Shown: positions 6,559 to 14,279 of the stretch, piece after piece | Position numbering within the stretch: the stretch's first letter is position 1 | How the letters are laid out: every line of letters begins with the position of its first letter | NCBI GenBank assembly: GCA_964434385.1 | Contig: CAYSUW010000016.1 | Location: 1 to 35,444 of the forward strand | From: GCA-002700125 sp964434385 | Lineage (GTDB): Bacteria > Chloroflexota > Dehalococcoidia > Lucifugimonadales > Lucifugimonadaceae | Direction: 5' to 3' | Length of the DNA: 35,444 nucleotides | Notes under the pieces: model-generated | Told to the model about the DNA's origin: nothing | What the model saw: only the letters and a program-made list of their open reading frames with translations | Database searches by the model: none | Program-made: the position numbers and the translations under genes

Positions 6559-8037
6559 ATGACCAAAATTTTTGAAAGCATTAAACCTTTCCTTCTCTTT
6601 TTACCATTCTGCGTAGGTGTTTTTTTAGGTGCAGATGATCAGACTAAAGTAGTCACAATACTACCAGAAATAATGATCGACTTCGAAATTCCTATACACG
6701 AATTAGGAAAAGCTTCTTGGCTTGTAACTGCTTATCTGATTGGTTATACAGCTGTAATGCCATTCATTGGGAGGGTTTCTGATAAATATGGATATAGAAC
6801 TACGTTCTTAGTAGCTCTAATAGTGTTTATGATCGGCTCTGCAGCAACAGCTATAAGTCCAGAATTATCTAAAATAGGTGGTGGATCTCCAAATATGGGG
6901 TGGATAATAGGAACCAGAGTACTACAGTCTTTAGGAGGAGGAGCTTTAATTCCAATATCAATAGCTGCTGCAGGATATTTAATTCCACGCAATAAACATG
7001 CAATAGCTTACGGATTAATAGGAGCTAGTGCTGAAGCTGGAGGAGTTATAGGACCTTTGTTCGGAGGAGCAGTTACTGAATTTCTGAATTGGAGGTGGGC
7101 TTTTTGGTTAAATATACCACTTACGTTGGCAACAATTATTTTCCTGTTTAAATGCCCAAAGGGAAACAAATATCCAGTAAAATTAGATTTTGCAGGTGCA
7201 ATTATTTTTGCAAGTTTTTTGGCATTTCTTACTGGAGGTTTAGCGCAGATAGGTAAAGATAACAATATGGCAATAATTCTAATAATTGTTTCTATATTTT
7301 CTCTAATTCTCACTATAGTAAGGCATAAAACAACTGAATATTCAATTATTCCTAGAAATTTATTAAGAAAACCTGGTTTTTCAGTTTCAAATATTACTCA
7401 TTTATTCATAGGAGCAGCCTTAATAATTGCGATGGTAACAGTACCTGTAATGGCACAAACTCTTTTTTCTGAATCACCTCTTGAAGGAGGACTAAAATTA
7501 TTAAGGCTAACTATAGCATTGTCTATAGGAGCATTTCTTGGAGGAGTATTAACCCAAAAATTTGGAACTAGAATTCCTTGTATAAGTGGATTAATTATGA
7601 CCACATTAGGATTTTACTTCATGTCTAACTGGGGAATAGATCCAGTTGTAAAAGATCCTTGGATGTCAATACATTTGAGCATCACAGGATTTGGATTCGG
7701 TCTCTGTATAGCTCCAATTATGGAAGCAGCATTGGATAGAGTAAAATCTTCAGAACGTGGTTCAGCTTCATCTATATTAACTGTCTCAAGAATGATGGGA
7801 CAGACATTTGGCCTAGCTACTTTGACTGCTTGGGGAACATCTAGATTTTCAAAGCTAACTGAAGACATGCCAGAATTTTCATTAGATCCGTTTGGACAAC
7901 AAAAATTCACTGAAGCAGCACTTGCTGCTGGAGAAAAGGTGTTCCAAGGATTCTTTTTAGTAGGAGCTATTATTTCTATAATTGGAATCATTCCTGCAAT
8001 AATCATGAGTAAATCTAAAGGAAATAATAATAAATAA
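6559..8037 (+). CDS. MFS exporter of the DHA2-like 14-segment type, resembling mycobacterial P55 (Rv1410c)
   Basis: This 492-residue membrane protein has about 14 hydrophobic segments. The MFS motif A is visible as GRVSDKYGYR, and a motif C-like glycine run is GGVIGPLFGGA. An acidic pair sits in the first segment (GADDQTKVV), a common proton-coupling position. From memory, stretches such as IPIHELGKASWLVTAYLIGY, NWRWAFWLNIPLT and SRMMGQTFGLATLTAWG follow the P55 sequence closely. The pairing with the upstream LprG-like lipoprotein mirrors the mycobacterial lprG-p55 operon. The ATG lies 5 bases after the lipoprotein stop with no clear ribosome site, implying coupled translation. A plain multidrug-exporter role is the main alternative. 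Confidence 0.82.
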   Translation: MTKIFESIKPFLLFLPFCVGVFLGADDQTKVVTILPEIMIDFEIPIHELGKASWLVTAYLIGYTAVMPFIGRVSDKYGYRTTFLVALIVFMIGSAATAISPELSKIGGGSPNMGWIIGTRVLQSLGGGALIPISIAAAGYLIPRNKHAIAYGLIGASAEAGGVIGPLFGGAVTEFLNWRWAFWLNIPLTLATIIFLFKCPKGNKYPVKLDFAGAIIFASFLAFLTGGLAQIGKDNNMAIILIIVSIFSLILTIVRHKTTEYSIIPRNLLRKPGFSVSNITHLFIGAALIIAMVTVPVMAQTLFSESPLEGGLKLLRLTIALSIGAFLGGVLTQKFGTRIPCISGLIMTTLGFYFMSNWGIDPVVKDPWMSIHLSITGFGFGLCIAPIMEAALDRVKSSERGSASSILTVSRMMGQTFGLATLTAWGTSRFSKLTEDMPEFSLDPFGQQKFTEAALAAGEKVFQGFFLVGAIISIIGIIPAIIMSKSKGNNNK

Positions 8038-8047
8038 CCTTTCAGAA

Positions 8048-9640
8048 TTAAACTTCATTTTTCTTTCTTTCAGTACTTCTAGAAGATTCTAATCTTGCTA
8101 AATCATAATCATTATGATCTATAAAATTCATTAAATCAGCTATCACTGTATGCCCTGCCTTTTCTTTAATCAATTTATGCATTTCCTGACACACATACCG
8201 ATAGTTTGGATGACCTTGCCTAGTGGTTCTTAACTCTAGAAGATGAAAAGCTGCTCTAGCATTTAATTGCATGGTATATCTGATTTTATGCCCAAATAAA
8301 ACAGGATATTGTGAAACTTCAGTTCCATAACTAGATAATAATGAATAGAGTTGATTAGAAATTTTTATTGCTTTTTCCCATTCAGATTCTAAATTTGTCT
8401 GAATTATTTCTTTAGGTATTTCAAAACCTAAATTTGGATTTAGTAATTGCCAATCAATAGTCATCAATCTATGTCTTTGAAGATCTCTGAAAGATGCAAA
8501 ATCAGACTTGATATCAAATTTATAATAAACTCTTTCCATTCCTCTTCCAGGTTTATGCCTTCTATTCTCTCTATTACCTACATAACTACGAAGAATTTTC
8601 TCTATTTCATCTTTTCCCGTCTTTTTTAGAGATTCAAGGATACTATTTTCAGAATAATGAGTATAAGGATACAAACTGGCAGCTGCTACTTTAATTTCAG
8701 CTTCTTCGTCCCAATCAATCAATTCTACATCCGGGGTATCATTATCTAAGGATTGAATATTATTTCCAATTGATTTCATTTTTTGATAATTATCTTCAAA
8801 ATAAGAACTCCATTTCAAACCTCTTTCAGTAACATCAACTCTTTTCAAGAAAGAAGGAATTACTTTCCTTAATTCAATTAACATCATTTCAGCACAATCT
8901 CTTACTTCTTTAAGGGGATGAATCTTCATTCTCATTATCATAAGTTCATATGATTGACCTGTAGCAAAGATTCCTACGTTAGATACAGTAGAAGCAGGCA
9001 ATACCCCCCTAGCTACATCACAAGCTTGTGCTCTAATAGTTGAATTGTAGACAAAGTTAGAATCAGAAGCTTTTTTAGGAAATAATTTCTGAAAATAAGG
9101 TATCAATTTACCTAATGATTTCTTATAAATTTCAAAAAGGTCATCCATTCCTTTTATGTAACTAGCTTCATTTGGAGAATTCAAAATTTCAGAAGGAATA
9201 GTATATCTATACCTATCACCTAATTTTTGATCATAAAAAATATATCTTGTACTTTGCTCTAAATAAGAACCTAAACGGCCCCATTCTAAAATCTTTGTAA
9301 GAATATTCGAAGATTGTTCACATGCAATATGTGCTCCTCCCAATTGAGCTACAGAATCATCTCCATATTCATTAAAAACACGATCATAAAGTTTTTCTGC
9401 TCTAGAAATGTCAAGACTTGAATCTTCTACATCATTTGATTGTTTATTTTCAATATGCAGAAGAAATTCATCCAAAAACAATCTTCTAAGGGATTTAGGA
9501 GATCTACTATATCTAGCAAAAAGTGCTCCTTTAACAACTTCAGGAAGGTTTATCAAAGCAAAAACTGGCTTATCAATATTAGTAAAATATTTCTTTAATA
9601 TAACCTGTTCTTCTTGAGAAAATTTTTCCTTATAAAACAC
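8048..9640 (-). CDS. thyX: Flavin-dependent thymidylate synthase-like protein, fused double-domain ThyX
   Basis: This 530-residue protein is about twice the length of a classical ThyX (220-250 residues) and reads as two ThyX-like halves. The first half has LEQSTRYIFYD (127-137), matching the dUMP-binding stretch of ThyX, but no RHR in front of it. It also has a degenerate second motif, MRMKIHPLKEVRDCAEMM. The second half has the flavin/nucleotide motif as LQRHRLMTIDWQLL (387-400) without the E.STRY part, then LELRTTRQGHPNYR (468-481), like the usual ThyX 'LR....A..EIR'. One composite active site made from both halves is the natural inference. It would make dTMP from dUMP with methylene-THF, fitting folD in the same gene run. 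The start is GTG, behind AGTAGGG. Similar fused ThyX proteins are, to my memory, known in Chloroflexota, Actinomycetota and Deinococcota. Confidence 0.85.
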   Translation of the reverse strand: MFYKEKFSQEEQVILKKYFTNIDKPVFALINLPEVVKGALFARYSRSPKSLRRLFLDEFLLHIENKQSNDVEDSSLDISRAEKLYDRVFNEYGDDSVAQLGGAHIACEQSSNILTKILEWGRLGSYLEQSTRYIFYDQKLGDRYRYTIPSEILNSPNEASYIKGMDDLFEIYKKSLGKLIPYFQKLFPKKASDSNFVYNSTIRAQACDVARGVLPASTVSNVGIFATGQSYELMIMRMKIHPLKEVRDCAEMMLIELRKVIPSFLKRVDVTERGLKWSSYFEDNYQKMKSIGNNIQSLDNDTPDVELIDWDEEAEIKVAAASLYPYTHYSENSILESLKKTGKDEIEKILRSYVGNRENRRHKPGRGMERVYYKFDIKSDFASFRDLQRHRLMTIDWQLLNPNLGFEIPKEIIQTNLESEWEKAIKISNQLYSLLSSYGTEVSQYPVLFGHKIRYTMQLNARAAFHLLELRTTRQGHPNYRYVCQEMHKLIKEKAGHTVIADLMNFIDHNDYDLARLESSRSTERKKNEV

Positions 9641-9693
9641 TAAACCCTACTTAGATAAATCAGATTGTTTTTATTATGATAAATCCAATTTAC

Positions 9694-10899
9694 TTAAGAA
9701 AACAAATTATCAGGATTCTCTAAGAAACTTTTTATTTCTCCTAAAAACAAAGCTGCTTCAGCTCCATCTGCAACTCTATGGTCAACCGATAAAGTTGCTT
9801 TCATTTCTTGAGAAATAACTATTTCAGATTCATCAACCACAGGTGTAGGGGCTATTTTTCCTGTAGCTAATATAGCAGCTTGAGGTGGAACTATAATTGC
9901 AGTGAAGTTCTCAACATCAAATATTCCCAAATTACTAATACTAAAAGTACCTGATGTATTTTCTTCTTGAGATAATGATCCTCCATTACCTTTTGCTCTA
10001 TTCCCCAAATCTTTAGCAGAAGATGAAATTTCTTTTAATGATTTATCTTGACAATCAATTAATGCAGGTACAATCAATCCAGATTGCAAAGCAATAGCAA
10101 TTCCTATATTAATTTGAGAATAAACCATTAAATTATCATTTTGGAAGGATGAATTAAATTTTGGGAATCTCTTTAATGCGTTTACAGTAGAAAAAATTAT
10201 CAAGTCATTAACGCTAACATGAACATCAGATTGATCATTAAATTCTTTTCTTTTGTCTAATGTTTTTGTCATATTTACAGAAGTAGTGATATAGAAATGA
10301 GGAGCTTCTGTTTTACTTCTAACTGTTACTGAAGCAATAGTTTTCCTCATACTACTCAATGGAGTCAAATTTCCTTCAACATCTGAATCAACTTCATCAT
10401 TTTTTCCTCCAGATGCAGCTTCAACATCTTCTTTTGTAATCCTTCCTCCTGGACCAGAACCAGATAAAGATCCTAAATTAACTCCTAATTCTTCAGCTAA
10501 TTTTCTAGCTATTGGAGAAGCTTTAACTCTACCACTGCTGTCAGGAATCGTTGGTTTAGAATTTGAAGAATTGTTTTCTAAAGAAGAAGGCTGAGGACTT
10601 GATTCCTGAACAGTTTCAGTTTGGCCAACAGGATTTCCCTTTATTTCGGGTATCTCATCATCCATTTCACCCATAAAACCTATAACAGTACCAACGGGAA
10701 CTTTTTCACCTTCTGGAATTACAATCTTTCTTAAATATCCTGCACCATAGGCTTCCATCTCAACAACTGTCTTATCAGTTTCAATTTCAGCGAGTTTATC
10801 TCCTTTTTCTATTTTCTCATCCTCTTGTTTTAACCATTTAACTATAGTACCTTCTGTCATATCAGCACCCATACTTGGCATAGTAATTTTAGTAATCAA
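9694..10899 (-). CDS. pdhC: 2-oxo acid dehydrogenase E2 component (dihydrolipoamide acetyltransferase), pyruvate dehydrogenase type
   Basis: This 401-residue protein has the standard E2 layout. A single N-terminal lipoyl domain covers about 1-78 with the lipoylated Lys43 in ETDKTVVE. A Ser/Pro/Asn-rich linker follows, then a peripheral-subunit-binding domain at about 124-161 (VKASPIARKLAEELGV) and a C-terminal acyltransferase core. The core has catalytic His374 and Asp378 in LSVDHRVADG. The start is TTG with a strong GGAGGAG six bases upstream; the first ATG would cut the lipoyl domain. It lies 23 bases after the E1 beta gene. No E3 (dihydrolipoamide dehydrogenase) gene is in the window, so E3 must come from elsewhere. 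An acetoin dehydrogenase E2 is the alternative. Confidence 0.9.
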   Translation of the reverse strand: MITKITMPSMGADMTEGTIVKWLKQEDEKIEKGDKLAEIETDKTVVEMEAYGAGYLRKIVIPEGEKVPVGTVIGFMGEMDDEIPEIKGNPVGQTETVQESSPQPSSLENNSSNSKPTIPDSSGRVKASPIARKLAEELGVNLGSLSGSGPGGRITKEDVEAASGGKNDEVDSDVEGNLTPLSSMRKTIASVTVRSKTEAPHFYITTSVNMTKTLDKRKEFNDQSDVHVSVNDLIIFSTVNALKRFPKFNSSFQNDNLMVYSQINIGIAIALQSGLIVPALIDCQDKSLKEISSSAKDLGNRAKGNGGSLSQEENTSGTFSISNLGIFDVENFTAIIVPPQAAILATGKIAPTPVVDESEIVISQEMKATLSVDHRVADGAEAALFLGEIKSFLENPDNLFS

Positions 10900-10922
10900 A
10901 ATTCTCCTCCAAAATATTAATT

Positions 10923-11900
10923 TTAAATTTTATAACCCTCTCTAAAGGACTCTATCACACTATTAACATCCGGTAGAGAAGCTTCTTCTAAACTTCTATT
11001 ATAAGGCCATGGTGCATCTTCAGAACCTATTCTGAGTATAGGACCATCCAAAAAATCAACGGATTCTTCTTGAATTCTAGAAACTATTTCTGGCATTACT
11101 CCACCCAATTTTCTCGCAGTATCTAAAAGAACAACTCTTCCTGTCTTTTCTATAGATTTATTAATAGTTGGCATATCTAAAGGGTTCAATGTTCTTAAAT
11201 CTATGACCTCTGCATTTATATTAATTTTAATTAACTGTTCTGCAGTGTCTAGTAAAATTGGCATTCCATGTCCATAAGAAACAAATGTAGCATCATTTCC
11301 TTCTTTAACAACGGATGCTAAACCTATTGGAATATCAAAATAATCCTCCGAAACATCACCCTTGGTTCCATAGAGCCCTGCTGGTTCAGCAATTATTGTT
11401 GGGTTAGGATCTTTTATTGCACTTCTTAATAATCCAAGAGCATCACTAGGGTTAGAGAAAGAAATAACCTTGAGACCAGGAACTTGAGATAACCATGTCT
11501 CAAAACTTTGAGAATGAGTTGCTCCTAATTGCATACCTGCTCCTGTAGGAGCTCTTATGATTAAAGGAACAGAAATTTGACCTCCTGACATATATCTCAA
11601 ATTAGCAGCCATATTAACTATCTGATCAAAAGCTACCAAAGAAAAACTCATAGACATTAGTTCAACAATAGGTTTTAATCCTACACTAGCTGCACCTATA
11701 CCTGCACCAATAAAAGTAGCTTCAGAGATAGGAGTGTCCTTAATCCTATCTGCTCCAAATTCTTCTAAGAATCCAGATGTTATTGCATAAGCTCCCCCAT
11801 ATTCCCCTATATCTTCACCCATCAAAAAAACAGCAGGATCATTAATCAATGCCTCTCTTAAACCTTTCTGAATAGATTGTCTGATTGTCATTAAAGTCAT
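10923..11900 (-). CDS. pdhB: Pyruvate (2-oxo acid) dehydrogenase E1 component, beta subunit
   Basis: This 325-residue transketolase-like beta subunit shows MTIRQSIQKGLREAL, VFLMGEDIGEYGGAYAITSG, SEATFIGAGIGAASVGL and the C-terminal PWPYNRSLEEASLPDV. With the alpha subunit it forms the TPP-dependent E1 that decarboxylates pyruvate and acylates the E2 lipoyl group. The Glu in the MGEDIG region is the family's TPP-activating residue. The start at 11900 is preferred over a second ATG three codons in, because AGGA, formed partly from the E1 alpha stop, sits ten bases before it. The gene lies between the alpha subunit and E2. Confidence 0.92.
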   Translation of the reverse strand: MTLMTIRQSIQKGLREALINDPAVFLMGEDIGEYGGAYAITSGFLEEFGADRIKDTPISEATFIGAGIGAASVGLKPIVELMSMSFSLVAFDQIVNMAANLRYMSGGQISVPLIIRAPTGAGMQLGATHSQSFETWLSQVPGLKVISFSNPSDALGLLRSAIKDPNPTIIAEPAGLYGTKGDVSEDYFDIPIGLASVVKEGNDATFVSYGHGMPILLDTAEQLIKININAEVIDLRTLNPLDMPTINKSIEKTGRVVLLDTARKLGGVMPEIVSRIQEESVDFLDGPILRIGSEDAPWPYNRSLEEASLPDVNSVIESFREGYKI

Positions 11901-11912
11901 AAATTCTTATTC

Positions 11913-12884
11913 CTAAGCATAAATATCTTTTTTAAGTTCTCCTAATGAAGGTTCAGGGCTTTTAATAGCAAATTCAACCGCATTACTTATTTCCAAATTA
12001 ATTTTATTTTGAATATCTTTTAAATCATTTTCAGTACAAATATTATTCTCTAATAAATATTTTGAAAATGTTTTTATAGGATCTTTTTTCAACCAATAAT
12101 CTAACTCTTCTTTAGATCTGTATTTAGCCGGATCTGCCATAGAATGCCCTGAAAATCTGAATGTTTTTGCTTCAATTAAAATAGGTCTATTATTTTTCCT
12201 AATCTTTTCTAGTGATTTTTTCGTAACTTCTAAAACTTCCAATACATTCATTCCATCAACAATTTCTGCTTCAATTCCATAAGAAGAAGAAGAAGAATGA
12301 ATATCTTTACCTTCAGCCCTAGTTTTTTCTACATGAGAACCCATTCCATAAAGATTATTCTCAAGGAAGAAAAGTAAAGGTAAATCCCAAAGTGAAGCAA
12401 GGTTTAGAGTTTCATGGAAAGTTCCTTGACTCACAGATCCATCACCAAAAAATACTAAAACTACATTGTTTTCTTTTTTGTATTTACAAGCTAATGCAAT
12501 CCCTAAAGCCAAGGGAAACTGAGCTCCAACAATAGCATGTCCACCCATAAAATTTTTTTCAACATCAAACAAATGCATTGAGCCACCTTTTCCTTTGCTG
12601 ACTCCAGTAGATTTACCAAATAATTCTGCCATTACAGCATTAGTATCTAGACCTCGTGATAAAGCATGCCCATGATCTCTGTAATGAGTAACAATAAAAT
12701 CTTCTTTTTCCAACTGAGAAATAGCCCCGACTGCTATAGCCTCTTCACCTATGTATAGATGAAGGAATCCTCTGATAAAACCTTTTGCATAATTCTCACC
12801 ACAAGTTTCTTCAAATTCCCTAATCAAAACCATTTTTTCATGAAGCTTCAATAGTTCTTTTTTACTTAAAACATTTTTACTCAT
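11913..12884 (-). CDS. pdhA: Pyruvate (2-oxo acid) dehydrogenase E1 component, alpha subunit
   Basis: This 323-residue protein carries the thiamine diphosphate motif beginning GDGSVSQGTFHE (147-158) and ending at Asn176-Asn177 in FLENN. It also has VTHYRDHGHALSRG, GKGGSMHLFD and the conserved loop GHSMADPAKYRSKEE, where related E1 enzymes have their regulatory or TPP-loop serines. It forms an alpha2beta2 E1 with the next gene. The length and motifs fit both pyruvate and acetoin dehydrogenase alpha subunits. With no acetoin genes nearby, pyruvate is more likely. Its TPP dependence links it to the TPP-controlled importer elsewhere in the window. Confidence 0.9.
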   Translation of the reverse strand: MSKNVLSKKELLKLHEKMVLIREFEETCGENYAKGFIRGFLHLYIGEEAIAVGAISQLEKEDFIVTHYRDHGHALSRGLDTNAVMAELFGKSTGVSKGKGGSMHLFDVEKNFMGGHAIVGAQFPLALGIALACKYKKENNVVLVFFGDGSVSQGTFHETLNLASLWDLPLLFFLENNLYGMGSHVEKTRAEGKDIHSSSSSYGIEAEIVDGMNVLEVLEVTKKSLEKIRKNNRPILIEAKTFRFSGHSMADPAKYRSKEELDYWLKKDPIKTFSKYLLENNICTENDLKDIQNKINLEISNAVEFAIKSPEPSLGELKKDIYA

Positions 12885-12925
12885 TAGAAAACAATATATA
12901 CATAATTTTTTGATTTACAATATTT

Positions 12926-13792
12926 TCAATTTGAAGATTTTAATACATTTTCCAGCAACATTGCTATAGTCATAGGACCTACACCTCCAGGTACTGGAGT
13001 AATTTTAGAAACTTTATTAATTACAGATTTAAAATCCACATCCCCAACAATTCTATATCCTTTTTCTACAGAATTGTCTTTAATTCTATTAATCCCTACA
13101 TCAATCACTACAGATCCTTCTTTAATCATACTTTCAGTGATAAATTCAGAACTCCCTACTGCAACTATCAAAATATCAGCTGTTCTTGTGTAATCAATTA
13201 AGTTTTCTGTTTTTGAATGGCATAAAGTAACAGTTGCATTAGCATTGATTTCGTTATTAGATAATAAATTAGATAAAGGTTTTCCTACTATATTACTTCT
13301 TCCACAAATCACAATGTGTTTTCCTTCAATTTTAATTCTTGATTCAATTAAAAGTTTTTGAATTCCTTGTGGAGTAGCAGGTATAAATTTTGGTGTTCCT
13401 AAAGCCAATAATCCTGTATTCAAAGAAGTTAACCCATCAACATCTTTAAGTGGATTAATTAAATCCAGTATTTCTCTTTGAGGGATATGAGAAGGTAATG
13501 GCAATTGAACTAATATACCATTAAATTTCGAATCATTATTCAGTTTTTTAATTTCAGCTTTTAAATCATTATTTTTTACTGAACTATCAAATCTAAATAA
13601 TTGTGTATGTATACCCACTTTTTTGCAGGTTTTAATTTTTGCAGATACATAAGTTTCAGAAGCATAATCATTGCCAACTAACACTATAGCTAAACTAGGA
13701 CTTTTACCTTCAGTATCGATTTTTATCGAAACTTCTTCCTGAATATTGTTTATTATTTTTTTAGAAATAGTTTTTCCATCAATAATTTTCAT
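12926..13792 (-). CDS. folD: Bifunctional methylenetetrahydrofolate dehydrogenase/methenyltetrahydrofolate cyclohydrolase
   Basis: This 288-residue FolD interconverts 5,10-methylene-THF and 10-formyl-THF. The catalytic region is SETYVSAKIKTCKKVGI, with the Tyr and Lys of the YxxxK motif. It continues with GILVQLPLPSHIP, PLKDVDGLTSLN, the nucleotide-binding CGRSNIVGKPLS and the C-terminal TPVPGGVGPMTIAMLLEN. All core residues look intact. It is the first gene of the minus-strand run leading through the E1/E2 genes to ThyX, which consumes methylene-THF, and it is divergent from acpS. No strong ribosome site precedes the ATG. Confidence 0.95.
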   Translation of the reverse strand: MKIIDGKTISKKIINNIQEEVSIKIDTEGKSPSLAIVLVGNDYASETYVSAKIKTCKKVGIHTQLFRFDSSVKNNDLKAEIKKLNNDSKFNGILVQLPLPSHIPQREILDLINPLKDVDGLTSLNTGLLALGTPKFIPATPQGIQKLLIESRIKIEGKHIVICGRSNIVGKPLSNLLSNNEINANATVTLCHSKTENLIDYTRTADILIVAVGSSEFITESMIKEGSVVIDVGINRIKDNSVEKGYRIVGDVDFKSVINKVSKITPVPGGVGPMTIAMLLENVLKSSN

Positions 13793-13829
13793 TTTTTCAA
13801 GATTTGGAGTTAAATATTTTAGTAATTTT

Positions 13830-13876
13830 TACCAATGTGATATTAATTGGTATGACATCAAAATAGTAACATGTTA
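13830..13876. promoter_or_regulatory. Two inverted repeats in the folD/acpS divergent control region
   Basis: The 101-base divergent gap holds two palindromes: TACCAAT, nine bases, ATTGGTA (13830-13852), and the perfect ten-base TAACATGTTA (13867-13876). The first has seven-base arms, a common size for a dimeric repressor site. No U-tract follows either one, so they are not terminators. No regulator gene is adjacent. Chance palindromes are possible in AT-rich DNA. Confidence 0.35.
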
Positions 13877-13893
13877 ATCATAAGGGGGCTAAT

Positions 13894-14262
13894 TTGATAA
13901 ACGTTGGCATAGATATCATTGAAATTAAAAGAATTCAAAATGTTAAATCAAAATATCCTAATAGATTCCTAAAAAAAATTTTTACTGAAAACGAAATAAT
14001 TTATTGTCGTAACAGAAGTCCTCAATTAGCAGCCAGATTCGCTGCTAAAGAAGCTATGATGAAAGCACTGGGAACAGGCATAAGAGGAGTAAGTTGGAAA
14101 GATGTAGAAGTAATAAGATATAGAGGTCAAGCTCCACAAATAAAGTTATCAGGAAGAGGAAAAAAAGTGGGAGAACGCATAGGCCTAAAGAATACATCCT
14201 TAAGCATATCTCATTCAAGAGAATATGCAGTTGCCTGTGTTACCATTGAGACTTCCAAATAG
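13894..14262 (+). CDS. acpS: Holo-[acyl-carrier-protein] synthase
   Basis: This 122-residue protein transfers 4'-phosphopantetheine from CoA to the serine of acyl carrier protein. The two family motifs are intact: GIDIIEIKRI at the N-terminus (Mg-binding Asp) and RFAAKEAMMKALGTG (Mg-binding Glu). It ends with the usual SISHSREYAVA. Translation starts at TTG, preceded by a very strong AAGGGGG, and no in-frame ATG keeps the first motif. It opens the plus-strand cofactor block, whose later genes make CoA, the substrate of this enzyme. Confidence 0.95.
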   Translation: MINVGIDIIEIKRIQNVKSKYPNRFLKKIFTENEIIYCRNRSPQLAARFAAKEAMMKALGTGIRGVSWKDVEVIRYRGQAPQIKLSGRGKKVGERIGLKNTSLSISHSREYAVACVTIETSK

Positions 14263-14279
14263 ATTTTCAACTTAAAAAA

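Noticed and set aside
6744..7313. Long minus-strand open frames opposite the P55-like exporter
   Set aside because: They are antisense shadows of a clear MFS gene, with Pro/Ile-rich sequence, no motif and no ribosome site.
7614..8006. 130-codon minus-strand frame opposite the exporter 3' end
   Set aside because: It is fully covered by the exporter gene and its sequence resembles no protein family.
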